Shown here: positions 53,144 through 62,542 of the stretch, in pieces
Layout: the number at the start of each line of letters is the position of its first letter
Position numbering within the stretch: the first letter of the stretch is position 1
Assembly: GCF_001513745.1 (NCBI RefSeq)
Contig: NZ_CP013380.1
Span: 2,108,001-2,172,000, forward strand
Direction of reading: 5' to 3'
DNA length: 64,000 bases
Source: Burkholderia humptydooensis
GTDB taxonomy: Bacteria > Pseudomonadota > Gammaproteobacteria > Burkholderiales > Burkholderiaceae
Notes under the pieces: model-generated
Databases searched by the model: none
The model's input: only the letters and a program-made list of their open reading frames with translations
What the model was told of the DNA's origin: nothing
Position numbers and translations under genes: made by a program

Positions 53144-53589
53144 GTCCTTGCTCCTTGTGCTGTGTCCAGATGAGTGGCGAAAGCGTCGACGCACGCCTGC
53201 GCGATCGCGACATCGTCGTCGACCGCGCCGCCCGACACGCCGACCGCGCCGGCGCAACGCCCGTGCGCGCCGACGAGCGGCAGGCCGCCGCCGAACGTGA
53301 CGAGCCCGCCGTTGCTGTGTTCGATCGTGCGGATCGGCCCGTCGGCGGCCGACAGCGCGCCGAGCGACGCGCTCGGCGTCCGGAAGCGCGCAGCCGTGCC
53401 GGCCTTGCGCGTCGCGAGGTCGATCGCGCCGATGAACGCGCCGTCCATCCGCGCGAACGCGACGAGATGCGCGCCCGCATCGACGACGGCGATCGCGACG
53501 GCGACGCCCGCCCCGTTCCGGCGCGCGGCGCGGGCGACGCCAGCCTCGACGATGCGCTGCGCGTGTTGAAGCGTGAGTTCGGCGGACAT
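53140..53589 (-). CDS. GlcG/HbpS-family protein
   Basis: 149 residues of one domain: AQRIVEAGVARAARRNGAGV, then VAIAVVDAGAHLVAFARMDG and LVTFGGGLPLVGAHGRCAGA with VGVSGGAVDDDVAIAQA. HbpS binds haem; other members have unknown small ligands. It is divergent from a LysR gene about 97 bases away, and coupled to the SDR, a common LysR-controlled arrangement. Confidence 0.88.
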   Translation of the reverse strand: MSAELTLQHAQRIVEAGVARAARRNGAGVAVAIAVVDAGAHLVAFARMDGAFIGAIDLATRKAGTAARFRTPSASLGALSAADGPIRTIEHSNGGLVTFGGGLPLVGAHGRCAGAVGVSGGAVDDDVAIAQACVDAFATHLDTAQGART

Positions 53590-53686
53590 CGGCGGCTCCT
53601 TGTGCGGTTCGACTGCGAGCCAGTGTAGAGATCGGCGGTATCTGAGAGAATCGGCATTCCGCTCACAAACGTATCAAGTTTTTCTA

Positions 53687-54607
53687 ATGACTCTGCGACG
53701 CGATCCGCTCGGCGGCCTCCACGTTTTCATGAGCGTCGTCACGCACGGCAATTTCACGCGCGCGGCGGCAGCGCTCGGCCTCACGCCCGCTGCGGTGAGC
53801 CTCGCGATCGGGCAGCTCGAAAGCGAGCTGAAAGTGAAACTCTTCAGCCGCAGCACGCGCGGCGTGAGCCTGACGGAGGCCGGCCAGCGCTATTGCGACG
53901 CGACCGCGCAGCCGTACCGGCAGGTCGTCGAGGCGCGCGACGCGCTGAACGACGCGCGCGACGAACCCGAGGGCCTGTTGCGGATCAGCGCGCTGCATCT
54001 CGCGAAATCGGTCGTGACGGCCGACGTGCTCGCCGAATTCTTCCACCGCTATCCGAAGGTGAGCGTCGAGATCCGCTACGAGGATCATCTCGTCGATATC
54101 GTCAAGGAGCGGCTCGACGCCGGAATACGCCTCGCCGACCGGCTGCATCCCGGGATGGTCGGCGTGAGGATCGCGCCCGCGCTCACGTGCGCGCTCGTCG
54201 CGACGCCCGGCTATCTCGCGCAACACGGCACGCCGGCGAAGGTCGCCGACCTCGCGCGGCACATGTGCATCCGCTTTCGCTTCCCGAAGAGCGGCCGCCT
54301 GCACAAATGGCCGCTGCGCGACGGCCGCCGCGACGTCGATCTCGACGTCGCCGGCCGCTTCGTCAGCACGGATACGGGCGCGGTGATCGACGCCGCGCGC
54401 GCGGGCGCGGGCATCGCGTTCGTGTTCATGCGCGAGCGGATCGCGGGCGACCTGCGCCGCGGCACGCTGCGCGAGGTGCTGCCGGGCGCATGCCGGACGC
54501 TGCCGCCGATGTGGCTCTACTACGCGAACCGCAAGCACGTGCCACCGAAGCTGCGCGCGTTCATCGCGGTGCTGCGCGAGCACGCGGCGGCCGACGGGCG
54601 GCGCTGA
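53687..54607 (+). CDS. LysR-family transcriptional regulator
   Basis: 306 residues. The N-terminal winged helix (LHVFMSVVTHGNFTRAAAAL, TPAAVSLAIGQLESELKVKL with FSRSTRGVSLTEAG) is a standard LysR start, followed by the effector domain (LLRISALHLAKSVVTADVLA). It is divergent from the GlcG-like/SDR operon, so likely controls it from the 53590-53686 gap. The frame continues upstream to 53573, but the HTH spacing supports ATG 53687. Confidence 0.92.
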   Translation: MTLRRDPLGGLHVFMSVVTHGNFTRAAAALGLTPAAVSLAIGQLESELKVKLFSRSTRGVSLTEAGQRYCDATAQPYRQVVEARDALNDARDEPEGLLRISALHLAKSVVTADVLAEFFHRYPKVSVEIRYEDHLVDIVKERLDAGIRLADRLHPGMVGVRIAPALTCALVATPGYLAQHGTPAKVADLARHMCIRFRFPKSGRLHKWPLRDGRRDVDLDVAGRFVSTDTGAVIDAARAGAGIAFVFMRERIAGDLRRGTLREVLPGACRTLPPMWLYYANRKHVPPKLRAFIAVLREHAAADGRR

Positions 54608-54831
54608 CGGCTGGCAAGCTCCATTGCACTGCGCACTTTGCATGCGCGCTGCCGCGACCAGGTTCGCCACGCCTGACGAAAGCGTTCGCGCGATGTCACG
54701 ATTTCGTCATCTCGCGCCGCCGCCAGCAACAATGCGCGGGATCGGCTACATTGTGCGGACCGCGCCGCCCGCCCCGGCTTGCCCGGCAGCGCGTCGCGCG
54801 TTCATCATCGATTCATCGACCGAGTCCATCC

Positions 54832-55536
54832 ATGTCCGATCTTTCCGAGTTCCCGATCACGAAGAAATGGCCCGTACAGCATCCGGACCGCATCCAGCTC
54901 TATTCGCTGCCGACGCCGAACGGCGTCAAGGTGTCGATCCTGCTCGAGGAAACGGGGCTGCCGTACGAGGCGCACGTCGTGCGCTTCGACACGAACGACC
55001 AGATGTCGCCCGAGTTCCTGTCGCTGAACCCGAACAACAAGATCCCGGCGATCATCGATCCGCACGGCCCGGGCAGCAAGCCGCTCGCGCTGTTCGAATC
55101 GGGCGCGATCCTGCTGTACCTTGCCGACAAGACGGGCCAGTTCATTCCGGCCGATCCCGCGCGCCGCTACGAGACGATCCAGTGGCTGATGTTCCAGATG
55201 GGCGGCATCGGGCCGATGTTCGGCCAGCTCGGCTTCTTCCACAAGTTCGCGGGCCGCGAGTACGAGGACAAGCGGCCGCGCGACCGCTACGTCGGCGAGG
55301 CGAAGCGCCTGCTCGGCGTGCTCGACGGCCGCCTCGCGGATCGCCGGTGGATCATGGGCGACGCCTATACGATCGCCGATATCGCGACTTTCCCGTGGGT
55401 GCGCAACCTGATCGGATTCTATGAAGCGCGCGAGCTCGTCGAATTCGACCGCTATCCGAACGTCGCGCGCGTGCTCGGCGCATTCGTCGCGCGGCCGGCG
55501 GTGGCGCGCGGGTTGAACGTTCCGGCGCGGCCGTAA
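54832..55536 (+). CDS. Glutathione S-transferase family protein (YghU/YfcG-like)
   Basis: 234 residues. The thioredoxin-like domain (QLYSLPTPNGVKVSILLEET, then SLNPNNKIPAIIDPHGPGSK and LFESGAILLYLADKTG) has Asn/Thr in place of the usual catalytic Ser or Tyr, as in YfcG/YghU disulfide reductases. A helical C-terminal domain carries YTIADIATFPW. Stand-alone gene; the role is redox or detoxification by family. Confidence 0.9.
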   Translation: MSDLSEFPITKKWPVQHPDRIQLYSLPTPNGVKVSILLEETGLPYEAHVVRFDTNDQMSPEFLSLNPNNKIPAIIDPHGPGSKPLALFESGAILLYLADKTGQFIPADPARRYETIQWLMFQMGGIGPMFGQLGFFHKFAGREYEDKRPRDRYVGEAKRLLGVLDGRLADRRWIMGDAYTIADIATFPWVRNLIGFYEARELVEFDRYPNVARVLGAFVARPAVARGLNVPARP

Positions 55537-55970
55537 GCGCTTCGTTCCGCTTCGTCTCACCTCTTATCGCGGCTTCGTCGCGGCTTCGTTGCATCGCGCA
55601 TGCGGAGCCGCGCGCGTCCCGTCCGGGCGTTCCTTGCCCGTCGATTTTTCCGCCGAAATCCCGATGTCCGGCCGCCGCGCGCTCGCGCGTCGCATGCCTC
55701 CATTCACGACATGCCGGATGCACCTTGGTGCGGATCATTCCCCGAGTGGTGCATAAAGCGCGACGCCGTTTCAGGGCATTGCGTGGCCATTTCGCGGCCA
55801 TTCGCCCGGGAAGCCGCGTCGGCCAACGATCGCGCCGGCCCTGGTCCGCTCCTTGCATGCGCACGCGGTACGAGAGGACGCGACGCACGCAATAAAGCGG
55901 TAACAGCAACGGCGGCGACTCGAATACGGGACCGGCATCCGCCGTTTTTTTTGGCTCGAGTATTTTCAAA
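55537..55970. other. Intergenic stretch, no gene seen
   Basis: About 430 GC-rich bases. Open frames cross each other with no consistent coding pattern. The final part (55945-55970, a T-run then GAGTATTTTCAAAATGCA) is AT-richer and abuts the MarR start, so it likely includes that promoter. A short direct repeat (cggcttcgt twice at 55570-55590) is the only other feature. Confidence 0.5.
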
Positions 55971-56468
55971 ATGCAACCAATCGGCAAACAGTCGGGGGCG
56001 GCGCTGCGGCTCGACGAATGGCTTCCGTATCAGTTGTTCCTGCCCGCGCAGCACGTCGCGCGCCTGCTCGCCGAATTCTATGGGCCGCGCTACGGGATCA
56101 GCCAGCAAGCATGGCGGATTCTCGCGACGATCGTCGATCGGCCCGGCGCGAACGCGCGGCAGATCGGCGCGGCGCTCGGCATGGATTCGGTGTCCGTCAG
56201 CCGAGGGATCGCGCAGCTCGTCGCGGTCGGCTTCGCCCGGCGCGACGCGGCGCGCAACGACCGTCGCTACGCGTGCGTCGTGGCGACGCCCGCCGGCCGC
56301 GATGCATTCGACGAGATCGCCGCCGTGGGCCTCGCGGCGGAGCAACGGATGCTGGACGTGCTGACGCCCGGCGAGCGCGCGATGCTCGACGCCGCGCTGC
56401 TGAAGATCGGGCGCGAGAGCGAGCGCATCGCGATCGTCGGCTGGCGGCGTCTGCTCGACGAGCCTTGA
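55971..56468 (+). CDS. MarR-family regulator (first of two paralogues)
   Basis: 165 residues. The winged helix centre is QQAWRILATIVDRPGANARQ, then IGAALGMDSVSVSRGIAQLV and the wing RRDAARNDRRYACVVATPAG. It shares long runs with the MarR at 59743 (RL--WLPY-LF, NDRR-A-V--T--GR-AFDEIAA), so the two are paralogues. It precedes the LivJ/K-like gene by 222 bases. The ligand is unknown. Confidence 0.9.
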   Translation: MQPIGKQSGAALRLDEWLPYQLFLPAQHVARLLAEFYGPRYGISQQAWRILATIVDRPGANARQIGAALGMDSVSVSRGIAQLVAVGFARRDAARNDRRYACVVATPAGRDAFDEIAAVGLAAEQRMLDVLTPGERAMLDAALLKIGRESERIAIVGWRRLLDEP

Positions 56469-56690
56469 GCGCCGGCTTTGTCGCCCATTCCGGGGGCCTG
56501 GCTTCGCGAGCGGCGTCGCCGCACCGCGCGCGGAACATAACGAGAACCTGAGAGCGCGGCGAGCTTCCGGCCGGGCGTGCCCGCTGCCGTCGATTCATGC
56601 GTAAAACGATTTGGCATCCGAATCGACGGATCTTTTCGCGGCCGCCCGGCGGATCGAAAACCGTGACGTTTTTTTCGAGCGAGGGTCGAC

Positions 56691-57803
56691 ATGAACGTTC
56701 GCATAGGGTGTCTGTCGCTGCTGGCTGCCGTCGTGTTCGACGCGCATGCGCAATCGGTCGTCCGGATCGGCGTCGCGATGCCGCTGACGGGGCCCGTCGC
56801 CCATCTGGGCAAGGATGTGCAGAACGGCGCGCAGCTCGCCGTCGACGATCTGAACCGCGCGCCGCCGGCGATCGGCGGCAAGCCCGTGAAGTTCGAGCTC
56901 GTCGTCGAAGACGATCAGGGCGATCCGCGGCAGGCCGTGCAGGTCGCGCAGCGCCTCGTCGACGCGCGCGTCGCGGGCGTCGTCGGCGATCTGAACTCGG
57001 GGCCGACGATCGTCGCGGCGAAGGTCTACGCGGCGGCCGGCATTGCGCAGATCGCGCCCGCCGCGACCAATCCCGCGTATACGCAGCAAGGCTACAAGAC
57101 GGCATTCCGGCTGATGGCGACCGACAGCCAGCAAGGCGCGTCGCTCGCCGCGCTCGCCGCCAAGCTCGCGAAAGGCGCGCCGATCGCGCTGATCGACGAT
57201 CGCGGCGCGTACGGCCAGGGCCTCATCGATCAGGCGGAGAAGACGCTGCGCGCGAACGGCGTCACGCGAATCACGCGCGACTACACGACGGACACCGCGG
57301 TCAATTTCGCGTCGATCCTCACGCGCGTGAAAGGTGAGCATGCGGCCGTGATCGTCTACGGCGGCGCCGATGCGCAGGCGGGGCCGATGGTGCGGCAGAT
57401 GAAGGCGCTCGGGATCGACGCGGCGTTTGTCGGCGGCGACGGCGTGTGCACCGGGCAGTGGACGGCGCTGTCGTCGGGCGCGAACGAAGGCCAGTTCTGC
57501 ACGCAGGCGGGCGACCCGCGCACGAGGATGGCGGGCTACGCGGCGTTCGAGCGGCGTTTCGAGGCCCGCTACGGCAAGGTGATCGTATTCGCGCCGTACG
57601 GCTACGACGCGGTGATGCTGCTCGCCGACGCGATGCGCCGCGCGAATTCGACCGATCCGGCCGTCTATCTCGGCGCGCTCGCGAAGACCCGCTACGACGG
57701 CGTGATCGGCAGCATCCGCTTCAATCCGCAGGGCGACAACGTGAACGGCGCGGTGACGGTTTACCGCGTGCAGCGCGGCGCGCTCGTGCCGGTGCCCGAC
57801 TGA
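56691..57803 (+). CDS. LivJ/K-type periplasmic amino-acid binding protein
   Basis: 370 residues with a signal peptide (IGCLSLLAAVVFDAHA). The type I periplasmic-binding fold starts VVRIGVAMPLTGPVAHLGKD and has the branched-chain family blocks PKLVVEDDQGDPRQAVQVAQ-like (KFELVVEDDQGDPRQAVQVA), then TNPAYTQQGYKTAFRLMATD. The permeases and ATPases of a Liv transporter are not adjacent, so it is an orphan receptor or works with a remote system. GCGAGGGTCGAC precedes ATG. Confidence 0.9.
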   Translation: MNVRIGCLSLLAAVVFDAHAQSVVRIGVAMPLTGPVAHLGKDVQNGAQLAVDDLNRAPPAIGGKPVKFELVVEDDQGDPRQAVQVAQRLVDARVAGVVGDLNSGPTIVAAKVYAAAGIAQIAPAATNPAYTQQGYKTAFRLMATDSQQGASLAALAAKLAKGAPIALIDDRGAYGQGLIDQAEKTLRANGVTRITRDYTTDTAVNFASILTRVKGEHAAVIVYGGADAQAGPMVRQMKALGIDAAFVGGDGVCTGQWTALSSGANEGQFCTQAGDPRTRMAGYAAFERRFEARYGKVIVFAPYGYDAVMLLADAMRRANSTDPAVYLGALAKTRYDGVIGSIRFNPQGDNVNGAVTVYRVQRGALVPVPD

Positions 57804-58087
57804 GGCGGGACGCAACGGCCGCGCGTGCGCACGACGACGTCCGGCGCCGGGCGATGCGGGCCGGAGCGCGCCGCAGAACGGCCCGGACACAGACGTCGTC
57901 GTGACGAACGAGCCGAACGAATGCAGCCGGGACGGCGCGAGGAGACCAGCTCGCCTCGTCCACGCATGCGCGGGCCCCGCCCGCACCGCGCGCAAGCGCA
58001 CACGCACGACCAACGCCCATTCGAAAAACAATCCCGAACGCACGGCGGCCGCGGACCCGGAGACGCCCGGCAGCCTGGAGATCTCCC

Positions 58088-58858
58088 ATGATGGACGTCA
58101 TCGAATTCGCGGGCAATCGCGCGACGCACTACAAGGACGCGCTGTCGCTCTACCCCGACGCGTGGCTGCAGGACATCGCATGCATGCATCGTTTCCTGCG
58201 GCCGTCGCCGGGCGAGACGATTCTCGAAATCGGCGGCGGCAGCGGCTACTTCAGCCGCGCGATCGCGGCCGCGCTCGGCCCGTCCGGGCGCCTCGTCGTG
58301 ACCGATCCGTCGATCGAGCAACTCGACGCGCTGCGCGGCATGCCCGATTCGAACATCCGTGTCGTTCAGCAGGCCGCCGACGCGCTCGATCTCGACACGC
58401 GCGATTTCGACGCGATCTGGAGCCGCGGCGCGATCCACCACGTGCCCGACAAGACCGCCGCATTCGCCGCGAGCGCGCGCCATGCGCGGCCTCGCGCGCG
58501 CTTCGTGATCTACGACATCTTCGCGGGCACGCCGCTCGCGCGCTACTTCGACGGCTTCATCGCGAAGAGCTGCTCGACGGGACACGAGGTCGCGTTCCTG
58601 TCCGAGGATTTCGCGAGAACGCTGTGCGCGCTGACGGGCTGGGCAGAACCGCGTTTCCACGACGTGACGGTGCCGTGGGAATTCGACAGCCGCAAGTCGA
58701 TCGGCCATTTCCTGAGGCTGCTTTTCTCCGCGACCGACGCGTACTCGGACGACGATTGTCTCGCGGCGGCCGAGGCGTTCCTGAGCGTGAGCACGACGCG
58801 CACCGGTTACGCGCTGATGTGGCCGATGACGGTGATGGTCACGCAGCGGCTCGCTTGA
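58088..58858 (+). CDS. Class I SAM-dependent methyltransferase
   Basis: 256 residues. Motif I ETILEIGGGSGYFSRAIAAA (43-62), motif II RLVVTDPSIEQLDAL, motif IV FDAIWSRGAIHHVPDKTAAF. It is similar in plan to UbiE-like small-molecule methyltransferases. ATG 58088 or 58091 behind CTGGAGATC. No pathway neighbour identifies the substrate. It is not closely related to the methyltransferase at 41355 by eye. Confidence 0.88.
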   Translation: MMDVIEFAGNRATHYKDALSLYPDAWLQDIACMHRFLRPSPGETILEIGGGSGYFSRAIAAALGPSGRLVVTDPSIEQLDALRGMPDSNIRVVQQAADALDLDTRDFDAIWSRGAIHHVPDKTAAFAASARHARPRARFVIYDIFAGTPLARYFDGFIAKSCSTGHEVAFLSEDFARTLCALTGWAEPRFHDVTVPWEFDSRKSIGHFLRLLFSATDAYSDDDCLAAAEAFLSVSTTRTGYALMWPMTVMVTQRLA

Positions 58859-58888
58859 CACGGCGCCGGCGGATGTCGCGCGCCCCGC

Positions 58889-59746
58889 TCACCCGCGCAG
58901 CACGAGCACGTTGCCGGCGAGCACGGCCGCCGCGCCGGCGAGGATCCGCGCATCGAGATGCAGCCCTTCGAACAGCGCGGACAGCCCGAGCGCGACGATC
59001 GGCACCGCGGCGAGCGTATAGGCGGCCTTGCCGGGGCCGAGGCGTCGCACGAGGTCGAAGTACAGCATGAACGTCACGCACGACGCGCCGATCGCGAGAT
59101 ACAGCAGACTGCCGACATAGCGCGCCGACCAGTCGGCGACGAACGGCACGTGCTGCGCGGCGGCCCAGGCGGCGCTCGTCGCCGAGCCGACGAGCGCGCC
59201 CCAGCCGAGGATCGCGACGGTCGGCAGTCCCGCGCGCTGGTTGCGTGCGCCGACGACGGTGCCCGCCGCGGTCGCGACCGCGGCCGCAAGCGCCCACGCG
59301 AAGCCGGATGCGGAATCGGCGCGCACCGCGCCGAGCGACGGGCCGACGATGATGCCCACGCCCGCGATCCCGCACGCGGCGCCCCACAGCAGCGCGCGCG
59401 TGAGCGGCGTGCCGAGCAGCGCGCGGCCGATCAGCGCGGCGAACAGCGACGATGTCGACAGCACGAGCGCGGCGAGTCCGCTCGGAATGCGTCGCGTCGC
59501 TTCGTAGAACGTGATGAATGCGAACGCGAAAAAGAGCGCGCCCTGTAGCGCGACGAATACGCGATCCTCACGCGGAATCGCGAGCGCGTGGCCCTTCCAC
59601 CGTCCGTAGCCGAGCAGCAGCACGCCCGCGAGCGCCATGCGCATCGACACCGACCAGAGCACGGGCGTCGCGCCCGCCTGCATCGCGGTCGCGAGCGCGC
59701 CGCCGCCCCACAGCAGCGCGGTCAGGCCGAAGAGCAGCGCGGTCAT
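58889..59746 (-). CDS. EamA/DMT-family exporter
   Basis: 285 residues with ten predicted membrane spans in two EamA repeats (LLFGLTALLWGGGALATAMQ, then FALVLSTSSLFAALIGRALL-like segments and WGALVGSATSAAWAAAQHV). It exports metabolites or drugs by family. ATG 59746 overlaps the MarR stop as ATGA, so the regulator and exporter are one unit, a usual inducible efflux layout. Confidence 0.92.
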   Translation of the reverse strand: MTALLFGLTALLWGGGALATAMQAGATPVLWSVSMRMALAGVLLLGYGRWKGHALAIPREDRVFVALQGALFFAFAFITFYEATRRIPSGLAALVLSTSSLFAALIGRALLGTPLTRALLWGAACGIAGVGIIVGPSLGAVRADSASGFAWALAAAVATAAGTVVGARNQRAGLPTVAILGWGALVGSATSAAWAAAQHVPFVADWSARYVGSLLYLAIGASCVTFMLYFDLVRRLGPGKAAYTLAAVPIVALGLSALFEGLHLDARILAGAAAVLAGNVLVLRG

Positions 59747-60279
59747 CGCGAGCGTTGCCCGACGAGCGCGCGCCAGTCGCCGGCCTCGATCCGCGCGCTC
59801 GCGTTCTCGAGCTTGCGCAGCGCGGCGTCGAGCACGCGCGTTTCGTCGTTCGACAACGTCGCGAGCAGATTTCGCTCGATCGCGATGCCGAGCGCCGCGA
59901 TCTCGTCGAACGCGGCGCGGCCTTTCGCGGTGATCGTGACCGACGCGAAGCGCCGGTCGTTCTTCGCGGCCGTGCGCCGTGCGAAGCCGAGCGTGACGAG
60001 CTGGCCGATGCCGCGGCTCACGGTGAACGGATCGAGCGCGCATGCGAGGCCGATCTCGGTCGCGTTCGCGCCGGTGCGCTCGGCGATCACCGCGAGGATG
60101 CGCCATGCGGCCTGCGTGAGGCCGAAGCGCTCGGAATAGAACGCCTCGAGCGGGCGTGCGACCTGCGCGGCGACGACGAACAGCCGATACGGGAGCCAGT
60201 TGCCGAGCCGCAGCGGCGCGGCGGGCTTCTGCGATCCGGACGACTTCGGCGCGCGAGGGGCGGACGGTGCGGCAGGCAT
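59743..60279 (-). CDS. MarR-family regulator of the EamA exporter
   Basis: 178 residues. A Ser/Pro/Lys-rich 25-residue start precedes the MarR fold (RLGNWLPYRLFVVAAQVARP, AAWRILAVIAERTGANATEI, DPFTVSRGIGQLVTLGFARR with KNDRRFASVTITAKG). It is a paralogue of the MarR at 55971. It overlaps the exporter start and has a perfect palindrome 21 bases upstream of its own ATG, pointing to autorepression. Confidence 0.92.
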   Translation of the reverse strand: MPAAPSAPRAPKSSGSQKPAAPLRLGNWLPYRLFVVAAQVARPLEAFYSERFGLTQAAWRILAVIAERTGANATEIGLACALDPFTVSRGIGQLVTLGFARRTAAKNDRRFASVTITAKGRAAFDEIAALGIAIERNLLATLSNDETRVLDAALRKLENASARIEAGDWRALVGQRSR

Positions 60280-60299
60280 GCGGGCGGCTCCCGATCAGG

Positions 60300-60318
60300 T
60301 ACTTGCATGATGCAAGTA
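60300..60318 (-). promoter_or_regulatory. Probable MarR operator
   Basis: TACTTGCAT-G-ATGCAAGTA is a perfect 9-bp inverted repeat. It lies 21 bases upstream of the MarR-EamA start and overlaps a TATACT-like -10 on the reverse strand. Size and symmetry match MarR operators. Binding is inferred. Confidence 0.75.
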
Positions 60319-60455
60319 TATGGCAATCAAAATTGCCGCAAGACTTTTTTGCATCCGTGACGCCGCGGCGGCCGCATTGCCGGCGACGGGTTTCGAGTGG
60401 GGATGGGGGGCGGTGCGGCGCGCGAAGGGGCGCGCGTCGCTCAACCGGCTAGCTG

Positions 60456-60690
60456 GTCGAGTAGCCCAAGGGAATCTCACCCTCAGGCCCTCACGCAACC
60501 GGACGTGAATCTCTCGATTCATCCGGCTCCTATCGTCCAGCCAGACCGGCATGAGTAATAGACCAGTGGGCGAACAGCCGAGGCCACCGCGCAACCACGC
60601 GCTTTAGCCAGGCCGTCGCCCGTGAGGCGCTACCCAGTCGTTTGTATTTCCGTTTGGCCCAGCGTACGAGGGAATAGTTGAGTTGCCAAC
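60456..60690 (-). mobile_element. Group II intron 3' fragment (maturase end plus domains V-VI)
   Basis: On the reverse strand, QLNYSLVRWAKRKYKRLGSA, then WLKRVVARWPRLFAHW is the C-terminal part of a group II intron reverse transcriptase (stop at 60530). Directly after it, 60529-60497 reads GAGCCGGATGAATCGAGAGA followed by TTCACGTCCGGTT, the catalytic domain V hairpin with its GAGA-type loop. A domain VI-like stem ends near 60456 in ACTCGAC. The 5' ribozyme and most of the protein are gone, so it cannot splice alone. Confidence 0.8.
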
Positions 60691-61806
60691 CTTGCGCCGC
60701 TCCGGTTCGCGCGCGAACCGGCAGAACTGTTCCCACGTGCACATATCGCGCCCCCCTTCAGCGGGTAAATACGTGAGCCAGTCCTCGAGCCGAGAGTGCT
60801 TCTCTGACCGATGCCGCTGATCGTTGTAGCGCAGCAGATAGCGCAACAGCCATTCATTCGCCTGTGCCTCGGTCTCCGGCTTGTGGAAGTGATACAGCGT
60901 TTCGTGCGCTTCCTTGATCGTGCGAAACGGCCGCTCGACCTTGCCCTTCGATCGCGCCCTGGTGCGCGTGCTGTCCTTGCCCGCAGGTATATGTGTCTGC
61001 CACTCGACGCCCAGTGCCTGCATCACATTCTGGAACACGCGGCTCTTGGCGACCGGACCGTTGTCGAGATAGATCATCTTCGGTCGGCCCTGGAACTGGA
61101 AGCCGGGGTCGGATTTCGGCGCCATCGCGTTAAACAGGAAACGCAGCGCCGATTCCACGTCTTCGCCATACACGCAGCGATACTCCTCGTAGGCGACGCC
61201 GCTGCGATCGTCGACTACGCCGAACAGCATCAGCGTAGGCTCGCCCTTCGTCGGATCGATCCAGGCCGGTCGTTCAATGTGTTTCAGGTCTGAGGGTGAC
61301 ATGTCGAACTGCCAGCAGTCGTTGCCATGCTCGGCCTGGAACCGTACCGCGGGCGGTTGCCGCAGCAGGTGCGGCTGGTCCAGTCGCAGCGCCGACAGAT
61401 AGTGATTGATCGTCGGGACGCGCAACACGCCTTGGGGCGCTTTGACCAGGCCTTGCACCGTTTCGACGCCGTATTCCTCCAGCAGCTCGATCGCACGCTT
61501 GGTCGAGAGGTGCCGCCCCTGCTTGTTCGTGGTCCGCAGCTTCAGCGCGGCGATCAGTTCGCAGTAGCGCTCCAGCTCCGTCTGCTGCAATACCCGTGGC
61601 TTGCCGTAGTCGGCACGATGCGCGGAATGAGGTTGCTGGAAGCGATGCAGTGCGCGATACACGCTGGTCGTCGAAACACCGTACAGTTCGGCGACTGCCC
61701 CGACCTGGGCAGCCCGTTCGGGGCATTTATGCGGCAGACGGTCGAGCCGCTGCCGCAATTGCATGAGCGAGTCGGGCGGGATCGCCTTACGCCGCCCGCT
61801 GGGCAT
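60691..61806 (-). pseudogene. DDE (integrase-core) transposase, truncated
   Basis: About 370 residues remain from ATG 61806. An N-terminal HTH (AAQVGAVAELYGVSTTSVYR) precedes the integrase core with CWQFDMSPSDLKH (first Asp), YLDNGP (second Asp) and KGKVERPFRTIKEAH (Glu), so all three catalytic residues survive. After REPERRKV the frame crosses at about 60690 into the intron fragment and ends with an unrelated tail. The usual C-terminal beta domain is missing. It partners the resolvase gene that overlaps its start, so it is part of a transposon rather than a simple IS. Confidence 0.8.
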
Positions 61807-62360
61807 TGAGTTCTGCCTCGGCCAGATAGTTGTATAAGGTCGAGCGGCCAATGCCCGTCAACCGGCAGATTTCTTCGGCGGTGTGGCGACGTTCGTGATA
61901 GAGCTGCAGGGCAAGTTGCTCGCGCTCCGGATCGAGCCGCTTCTTGCGTCCGCCCTTGTGGCCACGCGCGCGGGCCAGAGAGACCCGCGCGCGTGCGTTC
62001 GCGGATCAGGTTGCGCTCGAACTCCGCCAGCGCGCCGAATAGATGGAACACCAGGCGGCCGCCGATCGACGCAGTGTCGATGTTTTCCTGCAAGCTGCGC
62101 AGGCTGACGCCGGCGGCGTCAAGCCGCTCGACGAGGTAGATCAGGTCTTTCAGCGAGCGCCCAGGCCGGTCCAGCCGCCAGATCACCACTGTGTCGCCCT
62201 GACGCAAGGAGGCAAGCAGCGCCGTTAAGCAGGTGCGTTCCGATTTCGCGCCACTCGCGGTGTCCTCGAACACGCGTTCGCACCCGGCCTGTGCCAATGC
62301 GTCGCGTTGCAGGTCGAGTTGCTGATCGTCCGTGGAGACGCGAGCGTATCCTATCAACAT
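61787..62360 (-). pseudogene. tnpR: Serine recombinase (TnpR-type resolvase), frameshifted
   Basis: The catalytic domain is intact: MLIGYARVSTDDQQLDLQRD with active Ser9, then WRLDRPGRSLKDLIYLVERL and the FGALAEFERNLIRERTRAGL helix. At about 61976-61983 the frame shifts within a short CT run. In the other frame it continues as GHKGGRKKRLDPEREQLALQ and a normal C-terminal HTH (RHTAEEICRLTGIGRSTLYN) to a stop at 61787. Restoring one CT unit repairs the gene. It would resolve cointegrates of the transposon. Confidence 0.85.
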
Positions 62361-62542
62361 AGGAATTCCAGTTTGTCCGCTGAAAATTCAGTATCGTCGG
62401 ATGTTGAAAAATGGAAGCCGATATTGGACGCTCTTGGTGCAATTCGCCGCCCGCACCCGGTTGCACGGGCCGGCGTCCATCAAACCTTCGTTTCCTGGAC
62501 GGCCAAGTCTATCGCTGCGCGCGTATATTGATGGGAGGGAGC

